Shown: positions 20,290 through 30,200 of the stretch, piece after piece
How positions within the stretch are numbered: the first letter of the stretch is position 1
Layout of the letters: the number at the start of each line of letters is the position of its first letter
Origin: Megasphaera elsdenii
Lineage (GTDB): Bacteria > Bacillota > Negativicutes > Veillonellales > Megasphaeraceae
Reading direction: 5' to 3'
DNA length: 36,143 bases
Assembly (NCBI RefSeq): GCF_020539865.1
Contig: NZ_JAJBQV010000020.1
Coordinates: 1 to 36,143 of the forward strand
Notes under the pieces: generated by a model
What the model saw: only the letters and a program-made list of their open reading frames with translations
Databases searched by the model: none
Told to the model about the DNA's origin: nothing
Made by a program: the position numbers and the translations under genes

Positions 20290-21741
20290 ATGGATTTACA
20301 CGTAATCTGTCAATTTTTAGGAAGGATCGCTTGGGCCCAGGCTGGCGTTATGACCTTACCCTTGCTGATGGCCCTGGCTTTTGCCGAAGACAGCTGGCCG
20401 GCTTTTATGGGTACAATGGCCGCCTGTGCCATGACTGGCTGGGTTTTCTTGCGCTATGGCCACGTGCGGACGAAGAAACTGACCATGCGCGAAGGCATTG
20501 CCATTACCGGACTGGGCTGGCTCTTGGCGACTTTTTTGGGGATGCTGCCTTATTGCCTCGGCGGCTACCTGAATTATTTCGATGGCCTTTTTGAGAGTAT
20601 TTCTGGATTTACCGGGACTGGGGCCACGGTCATACCCGACTTGGAAATCCTGCCGCAGAGCCTCCTTTTCTGGCGCAGCCTGACCCACTGGCTCGGCGGC
20701 CTGGGCATCGTCGTCATCTTTATCGCCTTGCTGCCGGAAGCGGGCCAGTCGACGGTCTACATGTACAATGCCGAATCGACAGGGCCTACGCGGGAGCGGG
20801 TCCTGCCCAGGCTCCACGACATGACTCAGGTCCTGTTCCGCATGTACATGGCCTTTACGGCAGCGGCCTTCGTTATCTTTCTGTTCTGCGGCATGGATTT
20901 CCTCGGCGCGCTGAACCACGCCTTGTCGACCGTCTCAGCCGGTGGTTTTTCGACGTATAACGCCAGTGCGGCTCACTTCGAGAGCCCTGCCGTCGAAGCC
21001 TGGATGACCTTTTTCATGATTCTCACCGGCGGCAACTACGGATTGTACTACCAGGCCTGGCAGAAGGGTTGGCACGTCTTGCGTCGCAACACGGAATTTA
21101 AGGCCTACTTGTTGATTATCGCTGTGGCGGCCGCCCTCATCGGTATCGATCTCATGGATGGCTTTGACGTATCGGCTGCTACGGCCTTGCGCTATTCGTC
21201 GTTCCAATCGGCGTCCATCGCCACGACGGGCTTCGTTTCGGCTGACTATGACCGCTGGCCACCTTTTTCCAAGGGAATCCTGATGATGCTCATGATTTCC
21301 GGCGGCTGTGCCGGATCGACAGCCGCCGGCCTCAAGGTCTCGCGCGTCGTTATCATGGTACGCTACATCTGGCAGGCAGCCAAGGCCAAGCTCCATCCCC
21401 GTCAAGTCTGGAAATTGACTATCAACGGCCGGCACGTCGGTGATGATACTGTCGTCCGGGCGGCTCAGTTCTGCTTCCTCTATATCATGTTCATCGCCCT
21501 CTGGGCCCTGCTGTTGACCTTTGACGGCATCAATACCTTCGATGCCATTGGCATCAGCGTATCCACCATGGGCTGCATTGGCCCGGCCTTCGGCATCACC
21601 GGTGCGACCTGTACCTATGCCGAACTCTCTATCTTTTCCAAATCCATCCTCTGCCTGTCCATGCTCCTGGGAAGATTGGAGATGTTCACCCTCCTGGTCA
21701 TGCTGCGCAAGAGCTTCTGGAAGTCCAGGAGCAGCTGGTAA
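20290..21741 (+). CDS. trkH: TrkH/KtrB-type potassium uptake channel subunit
   Basis: A 483-residue inner-membrane protein with four repeated membrane-pore-membrane units. The pore loops are recognisable by the selectivity glycines: 'SGFTGTGAT', 'STVSAGGFST', 'SIATTGFVS' and 'STMGCIGPAFG'. 'RSLTHWLGGLGIVV' after the first pore is a TrkH hallmark. It needs a cytoplasmic TrkA/KtrA partner, not in this window. AAGGGACGCTT precedes the ATG at 20290; the in-frame ATG at 20221 lies upstream of the promoter's -10 and is rejected. Confidence 0.92.
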   Translation: MDLHVICQFLGRIAWAQAGVMTLPLLMALAFAEDSWPAFMGTMAACAMTGWVFLRYGHVRTKKLTMREGIAITGLGWLLATFLGMLPYCLGGYLNYFDGLFESISGFTGTGATVIPDLEILPQSLLFWRSLTHWLGGLGIVVIFIALLPEAGQSTVYMYNAESTGPTRERVLPRLHDMTQVLFRMYMAFTAAAFVIFLFCGMDFLGALNHALSTVSAGGFSTYNASAAHFESPAVEAWMTFFMILTGGNYGLYYQAWQKGWHVLRRNTEFKAYLLIIAVAAALIGIDLMDGFDVSAATALRYSSFQSASIATTGFVSADYDRWPPFSKGILMMLMISGGCAGSTAAGLKVSRVVIMVRYIWQAAKAKLHPRQVWKLTINGRHVGDDTVVRAAQFCFLYIMFIALWALLLTFDGINTFDAIGISVSTMGCIGPAFGITGATCTYAELSIFSKSILCLSMLLGRLEMFTLLVMLRKSFWKSRSSW

Positions 21742-21746
21742 ATGAG

Positions 21747-21795
21747 AGAATGATTAAATTTTGCTGAATTCGATTAAAGGACGATTAAATTTTCA
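21747..21795 (+). repeat. GAATTCGATTAAAG repeat element, copy 2, with GATTAAA units
   Basis: It contains the 14-mer also found at 360-373 (here 21766-21779) and three GATTAAA units in about 45 bases. It lies in the 120-bp gap between trkH and comEA. Confidence 0.45.
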
Positions 21796-21820
21796 AAGAA
21801 GGCCTAAAAAATGGGGCATA

Positions 21821-21850
21821 CTATACATATACGATTATTTATATGTATAG
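21821..21850 (+). promoter_or_regulatory. Perfect inverted repeat abutting the comEA ribosome-binding site
   Basis: CTATACATAT (21821-21830) and ATATGTATAG (21841-21850) flank a 10-base spacer; the right arm runs into AGGAGGG. It may be an operator overlapping the -10 (TATACAT) or an mRNA hairpin that influences access to the ribosome-binding site. Confidence 0.5.
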
Positions 21851-21861
21851 GAGGGATAAGC

Positions 21862-22386
21862 ATGAAGAAATTCGTAATCCTGGCCCTGGTTTTGTTAGGG
21901 ATCGCTTTGTTCCAGTTCGCCCCTGTCTTTGAGAACGCTTTTAGTGAGCCTCCGCCGGCCGTGGAAGAACCGTTGCCGGAAAAAGCCTTCGTCTATGTAA
22001 CCGGCGCGGTCAAGAATCCTGGCCTTTATGCCTTGGAAACGGGGAAGACGGCCGGTGAAGCTGTAGCGGCAGCTGGCGGCATGATTGCTTATGCCGATAC
22101 AGGAGCTATCAATTTAGCCGGCCGCGCCGAAGATGGTGCCCATATCCATATACCCTATAACTTCCAAGGGATTCCCGAAAATCCGGCGGAAGCAGGTAAA
22201 GTGTCTTTAAACCGGGCCGATGAAAAGGCCCTTACGGGCCTGCCCGGAATCGGACCGGCCATGGCAGCTAATATCATCGCTTATCGCCAGGAACATGGTT
22301 CTTTTGGCAGTATCGAAGAGCTGCAAAAGGTCAAAGGTATCGGCTCGGCGAAGTTCGCCAAACTGAAAGATTTGGTGTGCTTATGA
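21862..22386 (+). CDS. comEA: ComEA competence DNA receptor
   Basis: 174 residues: membrane anchor (3-21), an acidic/proline linker, an SLBB domain ('KAFVYVTGAVKNPGLYAL'), and a C-terminal helix-hairpin-helix pair ('SLNRADEKALTGLPGIGPAMAANIIAYR', 'GIGSAKFAKLK') that binds double-stranded DNA. The ATG at 21862 follows AGGAGGG; the reading can be extended upstream but only through the inverted repeat. Four-base overlap (ATGA) with comEC. In a diderm it would act in the periplasm, delivering DNA to ComEC. Confidence 0.92.
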   Translation: MKKFVILALVLLGIALFQFAPVFENAFSEPPPAVEEPLPEKAFVYVTGAVKNPGLYALETGKTAGEAVAAAGGMIAYADTGAINLAGRAEDGAHIHIPYNFQGIPENPAEAGKVSLNRADEKALTGLPGIGPAMAANIIAYRQEHGSFGSIEELQKVKGIGSAKFAKLKDLVCL

Positions 22387-24491
22387 TTAAAAAGGTTAAA
22401 CTGGAATGGGTCAGCTTGTCCCTGGTCCTGGTACTGGCTGGAGGTATTATTCTGGCAGATGAGCTTTCTGTGTCGACCATCTTTTGGCTTTCCTTGTTTC
22501 TGTTGTCATTGCTGGGACTATTCTTTTTCCGGTCCCGCAATCGTGGCGTCTTAGCCCTTTGTTTATTCTTGGCGGCGCTTAGCCTGGGTGCCGGTCGTCT
22601 CCAGTCTGAAGCAGATCGTTATGAAGCCCTGCCACATCAGGCTGCCGGAGCCAAGTTGACCGTAGAAGGGTCGTTGCAAGAGCGGCGCAGCACTTATGTG
22701 ACGGAAAAGGGCCCTGTTGGAAGGTATGTTATGCAAGTCTGGTGCTATGCATATGCCGGAGAAGAGGACGTCCTGCCGGGAAAGGGCTTTGCCTATGTGA
22801 CTTTGCCTGAGCCACAGGTCCTAAGCAGTACGGTTGTAGTCACGGGCGACAGCCGGCCATTGACATATTATAAGAACGATGGCATGTACGATGCCCTTCA
22901 TCGTGACCGGGAAAAGGCGATTTGGCTGCGGCTGTTTGCCGATGATGGGAAAAAGGTGGCCGTAACGGCTCCACCTGGCCGGTGGGCTGCCTTTTTGCAA
23001 GACTTACGCCAGGCCTTGACCGGACGTTATGAAGCGGTTCTTGGCGAAAACTATGCCCCTGTATTGTCCAGTTTGCTCTTTGGCGGTCATTACGAGGAAT
23101 TGCCGCCAGGTCTGCTGGACTCGTTCAGTGCGACCGGTCTGATTCATATACTATCTGTTTCTGGTTCTCATGTGGCTTTGCTATTGGCTGTCATCCAGCT
23201 CATGGGCCGGGCACTGGGCGTGCGTCCGCGTGGCTTGTTCTGTATGTCTGTGGGCTTTGTCTTTTTATATGGGGCGCTGTCGGATTTTTCGTCGCCTGTC
23301 GTCCGGGCTTCTCTCATGGGGAGCATCAGTGCCTTGAGCCTGACGGCGCGGCGTGAATACCTGGCTGGCCATGCCTTAGCCCTGGCTATGGCCGGGATGC
23401 TTCTTTACAGTCCCTATCTCTGCTTTGATTTGAGTTTCCGCCTGTCTTGTGGTGCCTCGGCAGGTATCATTCTTTTTCAGCGTCCCATAAGCGCTTGGTT
23501 TGCGGGCTTTCCTTCGTTTTTGCGGGATTGCCTGACGGTCTGCGTGGCGGCACAGGTTTTGGTTGTGCCTTTGCTGTTTTCGGCTTTCTTTTCGTTTCCC
23601 GTCTATTCACTGGTCGCTAATGTCCTGGTTGCACCGGTCTTGGACCTGGTTATGGTCCTGGGCCTTTTGGCGTCAGTCCTGTCTCTCCTATGGGGAAGCG
23701 GGGCCGATGGTGTCCTTTGGGGGATAAAACCCCTGATGGCGCTGGCCCTAAAGGGCAATGCCTTCATCGCAGCCCTGCCGGGGAGCCGCTTCTGGGCTGG
23801 TCAGCCATCGAAGTGGACTTGCCTGGCTTGGTATTTAGCCGTTGCTTTTGTCTTTTGTCCGGCTGTTCGCAGGCGTATGGGGCCGCCGTTGCTGGTCTGT
23901 CTAGTAGTGGCTTGGTTCCTGCACCCATCTGGGCCGAGTGTCTTAGTACTCGATGCCGGCCGGGATCGGGTGACGGCGGTTATTTATGAAGATAAATCGG
24001 CCGATATATGGTATAATAAATCGAGATTCGCCAACCCCGACCAGGCAGCTGTCGTCGTGACGCCGGCTTTGCGGGCTCATGGCATTTTCCGGCTCCGCCA
24101 GTGTCGTGTCGATGGCAACGGCGCAGATCATACGTTGGCTTTACTGCGGCGGGATTTTACTTTCCTACCCGGGAAGGGGGAAGGCGACGTGCCGTTTCGC
24201 TGTCTGCCGTCGGTATCACTGCCTTTTCCAAGGGAATCGCTTTGTTTGGAATTTCGGTCCCTAAGGGGTTGGAATGGCCGGGATTTTCCCGTATCGGCCA
24301 TGGCGGTCATTGTCTATGGTTTGCGCCGCGGCGATGAAGCTTTGGCAGAATGGGGAGAGACAGCGGCCGGTTATGGCGTGCCTTGTTTTTTGCCGGGCCG
24401 GGACGGTCAGATCCGCCTATATCGCCGGCGGGGGCAATGGCGCATTTCTACGTTTAATGAGGAACAATCATGGAATATAAGAAACATATAA
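22383..24491 (+). CDS. comEC: ComEC/Rec2 DNA-uptake channel with a degenerate C-terminal domain
   Basis: A 702-residue polytopic membrane protein. The N-terminal hydrophobic and OB-like region is followed by the Competence domain with 'GLIHILSVSGSHVALLLAVI' and 'RASLMGSISALSL'. The last 200 residues correspond to the metallo-beta-lactamase-like domain that is thought to degrade the non-transported strand. Only its opening strand (SVLVLDAGRDRVTAVIYEDK) is recognisable, and the His-x-His-x-Asp-His metal motif is absent. The protein is therefore probably a channel without a nuclease. The start at 22383 overlaps the comEA stop; GTG at 22377 is an alternative. The last 22 bp overlap holA. Confidence 0.88.
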   Translation: MIKKVKLEWVSLSLVLVLAGGIILADELSVSTIFWLSLFLLSLLGLFFFRSRNRGVLALCLFLAALSLGAGRLQSEADRYEALPHQAAGAKLTVEGSLQERRSTYVTEKGPVGRYVMQVWCYAYAGEEDVLPGKGFAYVTLPEPQVLSSTVVVTGDSRPLTYYKNDGMYDALHRDREKAIWLRLFADDGKKVAVTAPPGRWAAFLQDLRQALTGRYEAVLGENYAPVLSSLLFGGHYEELPPGLLDSFSATGLIHILSVSGSHVALLLAVIQLMGRALGVRPRGLFCMSVGFVFLYGALSDFSSPVVRASLMGSISALSLTARREYLAGHALALAMAGMLLYSPYLCFDLSFRLSCGASAGIILFQRPISAWFAGFPSFLRDCLTVCVAAQVLVVPLLFSAFFSFPVYSLVANVLVAPVLDLVMVLGLLASVLSLLWGSGADGVLWGIKPLMALALKGNAFIAALPGSRFWAGQPSKWTCLAWYLAVAFVFCPAVRRRMGPPLLVCLVVAWFLHPSGPSVLVLDAGRDRVTAVIYEDKSADIWYNKSRFANPDQAAVVVTPALRAHGIFRLRQCRVDGNGADHTLALLRRDFTFLPGKGEGDVPFRCLPSVSLPFPRESLCLEFRSLRGWNGRDFPVSAMAVIVYGLRRGDEALAEWGETAAGYGVPCFLPGRDGQIRLYRRRGQWRISTFNEEQSWNIRNI

Positions 24492-25489
24492 TGATTATTT
24501 ATGGGACAGAACCTTATGTCATGGAAGACGGGCGCCGGCGTTTCCTGGCGGCTGCTAATAGGCGGGCCGGCGGCGATGCCGAGGTCCAGTCTTTCCAGAA
24601 GGATGCTGTAGCGGCGACAGTCGTCGAATCCTTCCAGGGGGCGAGTCTCTTTAGCAGTGGGACAGTCACGATTTGGTATGACTGTCCCTTTCTGCCGCTC
24701 AAGCGCGGCGGCCGGTCGCGGAGTAAGCTCACTAAGGAAGAGCAGTGGTTCCTGGACGAAGCCCGGCGGCTCAGTGACGAGAACAGCCTTTTGTTTTATA
24801 CTAAGGGCAAGATGGATACGGGCAGTGCTTTTTTTAAGGCCTTGAAGCCCATGGCCGATGTCGTAGCTGCCGAAGCGGTGACGGAAAAGACGGTCATGCC
24901 CTATGTGACGGACTACCTGAAAGGGAAAGGCAAGCGCCTGACCAGCCGGGCGGTAGCCTATTTGCGGGCCCTGTTCCAGACTTGGGGCGATATTTCGTTG
25001 CTCTATGTCTTTTCGGAGCTGGAGAAATTGTGCATTACCGTGCCCGACAGCCGGCAGACTGTTGATGTGCCCGATTTAGAGGACCTCTTTGCCGGGACGA
25101 TGGAAAAGAATCTCTTCACCTTTATGGATGAGTTTTTGCGGCGCCGTGGGGACAAGACCTTGCCCTTTTTGGAAGGCCTTTTCAGCCGGCAAGATGCTTT
25201 TTTGAAGAATACCGGGTATATGTTGTCGCGCCTGCGATTGCTCCTGGCTTATAAGGAATTGCGCCGGGCCCACGCCGGCCAGCATCAGTGTGAACAAATT
25301 TTGCAGACTGTCAATAAGGGCCGCAGTGTAAAATATGTCTTATACCACTTGCAAAAAGTGGCATCTTATTGGAAAATAGAAGAGTTGGAAAGTTGTATTT
25401 GCCAAATTTTTACGCTTCAGCTCCATATCCGCCGCGGTATGGCATCGCCCGAGGATATAGGCCCTCTCATTTGCCTATATTGCTTGTAA
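24470..25489 (+). CDS. holA: DNA polymerase III delta subunit
   Basis: 339 residues; the clamp-loader subunit that opens the sliding clamp. Family features: 'MIIYGTEPYVMEDGRRRFL' at the start (a Walker-A-like loop without the lysine, as in delta), 'VESFQGASLFSSGTVTIWYD', the acidic 'DVPDLEDLFAGTMEKNLFTFMDEFL' and the C-terminal collar helices. comEA-comEC-holA is a usual Firmicute order. GAGGAA lies before the ATG, inside the end of comEC, so the genes are coupled. Confidence 0.88.
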   Translation: MEYKKHIMIIYGTEPYVMEDGRRRFLAAANRRAGGDAEVQSFQKDAVAATVVESFQGASLFSSGTVTIWYDCPFLPLKRGGRSRSKLTKEEQWFLDEARRLSDENSLLFYTKGKMDTGSAFFKALKPMADVVAAEAVTEKTVMPYVTDYLKGKGKRLTSRAVAYLRALFQTWGDISLLYVFSELEKLCITVPDSRQTVDVPDLEDLFAGTMEKNLFTFMDEFLRRRGDKTLPFLEGLFSRQDAFLKNTGYMLSRLRLLLAYKELRRAHAGQHQCEQILQTVNKGRSVKYVLYHLQKVASYWKIEELESCICQIFTLQLHIRRGMASPEDIGPLICLYCL

Positions 25490-25604
25490 GGGGTTGCACG
25501 TAGTAAACTCAGTTTCACTGATGAGGTTATTATCGCTATGGATGAAGCGTGGGAAATAAAACGCCCCGTCCTGTTATTGACTGTGGGGTTGATAGGTCTG
25601 TGGC

Positions 25605-25624
25605 GGGCGTGCACGTGCACGCCC
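25605..25624. repeat. Perfect 20-bp palindrome with GTAGGGGCG-type flank
   Basis: GGGCGTGCAC/GTGCACGCCC followed by CCTACG, the reverse of the CGTAGGGGCG at 27221. It sits in the 190-bp gap between holA and the VanW gene, where I see no gene or clear promoter. Confidence 0.7.
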
Positions 25625-25679
25625 CTACGGATGCGAGACGCAGATATACATTGAAATATAGATAAAGGTAGGTTAGAAT

Positions 25680-27224
25680 GTGACTGACGAAGAACGAGCA
25701 CGGAAAGAACGGATGAAGGAATATCGCCGGCGGTACCGCGAGAAGCACGGCCTTCCCCAAGAGAAGCCGAAGGATTGGCGGAAAAGGGCGGCTGTGATTG
25801 TCGCCTTGTGTGTGATTGGTTTCAGCGGTTTTTTTGCTGCCCAGAGCCGGGCAGAACAGAGGGTGACGCTCAATGGCCAATCCATTGCCGATATGACCGA
25901 TGCTGATATTACCAATTATCTCGATCTCCACGAGAAAGAGGCAGAAGGCCGCAAATTGCGCCTGGCGACAGACGGTGTCGATGTGACGCTGGACCTCGAT
26001 GAACTGGGAGCGAAGCTGGACCGGGCCTATATTGACGATGAATTGCATCTCGTCGGTCGCCGTGGCTTGCCTTGGCAGCGCGTGGCCGATGTAGTGACGA
26101 CGCTCACGCAGGGCAAGGATGTACCCTTGGCCATTGCCGTAGACGAGGATAAATTGGATAACGCCTTGGCCGATGTCCATGATAAGTACGATAAGGACCC
26201 GCAGAATGCCTATGCCTATGTGGCAGACGATCAGAAGACGGTCGCTATTGAAGGCGAAAAGGACCGTATTGTCATCGATAAGGATAAGCTGAAAGACGCG
26301 GTGACAGCGGAATTGCGCAAGGGGCAGACAGATACGCTCGATGTGCCTGTAGACAGCCGGGAAGGGGCGGACATCAAGGCAGACGACCTCAAAGATATCG
26401 ATACGGTCCTGTCGTATTATACGACTCATTTCGACGATACGAACCCGGACCGCAATGTCAACATCCGTCTGGCTCAGAAGCGCCTGAACCACGCCGTCGT
26501 CATGGCTCAGAAGGATTTCTCTTTCAATAAGTATGTCGGCACGCGGACGGCGGACAAGGGCTATAAGCCGGCGCCGTCGTATTTCGAGAATAAGTTGGAA
26601 CAGTCTACCGGCGGCGGCGTCTGCCAAGTCAGTACGACCTTGTTCAATGCGGCCTTGCGGGCCGGATTATTCATTGCCAGCCGGGAACCGCATTTTGCGC
26701 CGGCAGCTTACGTGCCTGTCGGCATGGACGCGACCGTTGCCGATGACGGTTTGGATTTTGCTTTTACCAATCCTTTTCAGCATCCGGTCTGCGTCTATAC
26801 CGTGGTCGGTCAGAATACGGTGACGACGTATATTCTGGGTAATCATGCCGATACGTGCAGCGTATCTTTTGAAACGACGCATCTCCAGAACCTGCCCCAT
26901 AAGGTCATCAAGAAGCACGATGACAGTGTGACGGAAGATAAGCGCAAGCAAGAAGGGTATGACGGCCATGATGTGACGATCCGCCGGACTGTGGCCTACA
27001 GCGACGGCGACCGCCATGTTGATACGATTGAGTCCCATTACGATCCGAATGATGAAATTATTCTCACGCCTGGCGACGATAGCGAAGAAGTCGTCAACAC
27101 GGCAGATTTGGAACCGCAGGACCCGCTCCTCAACGCGCCTCATGACATGATGGACTTCAATGTCCCAACAGCCGATGCGGATGATGCAACGGATGCAACC
27201 GATACAACCGATACCGAAACGTAG
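25680..27224 (+). CDS. VanW-family protein with peptidoglycan-binding-type domains
   Basis: A 514-residue membrane-anchored envelope protein. A basic, charged N-terminus (about 1-36), one membrane segment (38-55), two repeated acidic alpha/beta domains (about 60-240) and the VanW domain with 'QKDFSFNKYVGTRTADKGY' and 'STGGGVCQVSTTLFNAAL'. The C-terminal tail is acidic (about 480-514) and ends in Ala/Thr-Asp repeats from a 9-bp DNA repeat. The start is GTG at 25680 with AAAGGTAGG upstream. The stop codon is the TAG of a GTAGGGGCG repeat. Function unknown; relatives are linked to cell-wall metabolism. Confidence 0.82.
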   Translation: MTDEERARKERMKEYRRRYREKHGLPQEKPKDWRKRAAVIVALCVIGFSGFFAAQSRAEQRVTLNGQSIADMTDADITNYLDLHEKEAEGRKLRLATDGVDVTLDLDELGAKLDRAYIDDELHLVGRRGLPWQRVADVVTTLTQGKDVPLAIAVDEDKLDNALADVHDKYDKDPQNAYAYVADDQKTVAIEGEKDRIVIDKDKLKDAVTAELRKGQTDTLDVPVDSREGADIKADDLKDIDTVLSYYTTHFDDTNPDRNVNIRLAQKRLNHAVVMAQKDFSFNKYVGTRTADKGYKPAPSYFENKLEQSTGGGVCQVSTTLFNAALRAGLFIASREPHFAPAAYVPVGMDATVADDGLDFAFTNPFQHPVCVYTVVGQNTVTTYILGNHADTCSVSFETTHLQNLPHKVIKKHDDSVTEDKRKQEGYDGHDVTIRRTVAYSDGDRHVDTIESHYDPNDEIILTPGDDSEEVVNTADLEPQDPLLNAPHDMMDFNVPTADADDATDATDTTDTET

Positions 27225-27262
27225 GGGCGGTTCCTACACTGTGTGTAGCGGGCGGCCCGCTT
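27221..27262. repeat. GTAGGGGCG plus AGCGGGC-G-GCCCGCT palindrome
   Basis: CGTAGGGGCG (27221-27230) is followed by the palindrome at 27248-27262, which matches the one at 128-142. It separates the VanW gene from polC and donates the VanW stop codon. Confidence 0.6.
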
Positions 27263-27279
27263 GAGAGAAAGGAAATTGT

Positions 27280-30200
27280 ATGAAAGTCTGGCATATTGTT
27301 CCTAAAAATGATATTTTGATTCCTGTCGATGGCGGTCGCTCCGTGACCGTCGCTTCGATTGCCGCTGATTTGGCCGGTCATGCCTGGCATGTCAAGACTG
27401 AATCGCCCTATGCTATCGGCGATATGGACTTGCTCCGCAACCGGGTCTGCCGCAAACTGGGTTTGGACGGGACTGTATCTGTCGAACACCGCGTGACGTC
27501 GGTCTTTCACGGTGGCGATATGTCCTTGGCCGTACCGGACAACGACCCGTTGCGACAGGTCGCTGATATTTCCACCGATGATATGGAAGGCTACGGCATT
27601 CCCCATGAAGACTGCTATGATGCTATTTATGATGTCGACGATGAATTGTATGCCGATGAAGATTACAAGAAGGCCTGCCAGTCGGCGTCCCAAAGCGGTG
27701 ACAGCAGCACCCAGAAGGGCGGTAAGGGAAGCGGTACCAAGACCGGCAGTGACAGCCGGGTCTGGATGGGCCGGGCCTTTGGCGGCGACGCCGTGTCCAT
27801 TAACGATGTCCTCGGCGAAGAACAGAACGACGTCATCCTCAAAGGGAAGGTCGTCAAAGTCGAGTTCCGGGAACTCAAGTCGAAGCGTATTCTCTTGACT
27901 TTCCAGATCGCCGACAGCACCAACGGCATTTCGGCTAAGAAGTTCCTCGACGTCAGTAATCAAGGCGGTGGCGGCAAGTTCCGCCGCAAGAACACGCTGA
28001 CGCCGGAAGAGTACGACAATCTGGTCAAGAAGCTCAAGCCCGGCGTCTATGTCCGGGTCCATGGCAATATCCAGTACGATAATTATCAGAATGACTACGT
28101 CCTCATGGCCTACGACATGATGGAAACCGATGGCGGCACAGTGGAACGGGAAGACCATAATCCGACGCCGCGCGTCGAACTCCATTTACATACGGTCATG
28201 AGCGATATGGACGCCTTGATTACGGTCAAGCAGCTCATCAAGACCATCAAGAAATGGGGCCATCCGGCTGTTGCTGTCACTGACCACGGCGTCGTCCAGT
28301 CCTTCCCGTTGCTCCAGGAAATCTCGACGGACAAGACGAACAACGTCAAGGTCATCTATGGCATGGAAGGCTACCTCTTTGATGACAAGATCGACCAGTC
28401 GTACCATATCATCATCCTGGCCAAAAACCAGATCGGCATCCGCAATCTCTATAAGCTGGTCAGCATTTCCCATCTGAAGTACATTTACCGCGGCCGTCCG
28501 CGCATCCCCCGGGCTGTTTTGTCGGAATACCGCGAAGGCCTGATCCTGGGTTCGGCTTGTGAAGCCGGTGAACTCGTCCGGTCTATGGTCCAGAAGAAGC
28601 TGCCTTATGAAGAATTGAAGAAAATCGCGTCGTTCTACGACTATCTGGAAATCCAGCCCCTTACGAACAACGGCTTCCTCGTCCGCGAAGGTTTCGTCGC
28701 CGATGAAGAAGGCCTGCGCGACATCAACCGGACGATTCTCAAGCTCGGCGATGATTTGGGGAAAATGACCGTCGCCACCTGTGACGCTCATTTTATGAAC
28801 CCAGAAGACAGGATTTACCGGGAAATCCTCATGACTGGCAAGGGCTTCAAGGATGCCGAATTCCAGCCCGACCTCTATTTGCGCACGACCGACGAGATGC
28901 TGGCGGAATTTGCCTATCTCGGCGAGGACCGGGCGCGGGAAGTGGTCATTACTAACCCCAATAAGATCAACGCCATGATTGACGATTGCCGGCCTGTGCC
29001 GAAGGAAACCCTTTATTTCCCGCAAATCGCCGGGTCATCGGAAGCGCTGAAGAACATGTGTTATAAAAAGGCTCATGAAATTTACGGCGACCCGCTGCCG
29101 AAAATCGTCGAAGACCGGCTGGAAGAAGAATTTACGTCCATTTTAGGCCATGGTTTCGGCGTCCTCTATTACATCGCCCACAAGCTGGTCAAGCACTCCA
29201 ACGATGACGGCTATCTCGTCGGCTCCCGTGGGTCTGTCGGCTCGTCCTTCGTGGCGACCATGTCGGACATTACCGAAGTCAATCCTTTGCCACCTCATTA
29301 TGTCTGCCCGAAATGCCAGTGGAGCGAATTCTTTACGCACGGCGAAGTGGGCGGTGGTTTCGACTTGCCGGACAAGGTCTGCCCACAGTGCGGTACGCCG
29401 CTCCATAAGAACGGCCATAATATTCCTTTCGCCATCTTCTTGGGCTTCGACGGCGACAAGGTCCCTGATATCGACCTCAATTTCTCGGGTGAATACCATC
29501 CGAAAGCCCATAAGTATACAGAAGAACTGTTCGGCAAGGACAACGTTTTCCGCGCCGGGACTATCGGTGCTGTTAAGGACAAGACGGCCTATGGCTATGT
29601 CATGAAGTGGGCCGAAGCCAAGGGCATCAAGGTCAATGACGCTTACGTCAACAGCCTGGTTGCCGGTTGCACGGGCATCAAGAATACGACAGGCCAGCAT
29701 CCGGGCGGCGTCATGGTCATTCCCCGCGATATGGACGTCCATCATTTCACGCCCGTCCAGTACCCGGCCAACAAGAAGGACAGCGGCATCATTACGACTC
29801 ATTTCGATTACCATTCCATCGAAGGCCGTCTGGTCAAGCTCGACATCCTCGGCCATGATGATCCGACGGTCATCCGCATGCTCGAAGATATGACCGGCAT
29901 CAAGGCGACGACCATCCCCTTTGATGACCCGGCCACATTGAGCCTGTTCAGTTCGACTAAGGCCCTGGGTGTGACACCGGAAGAATTGGGCTCGAAAGTC
30001 GGCAGCTTGGGCATCCCGGAATTCGGCACGTCCTTCGTCCGCCAGATGCTCGTCGACACCAAGCCCAAGACCTTTTCCGAACTGGTCCGTATTTCCGGTT
30101 TTTCCCATGGTACCGACGTGTGGCTGAATAATGCCCAGGATTTGATTACGTCGGGGACGGTCCCCTTGAAGGAAGCCGTCTCGACGCGTGACGACATCAT

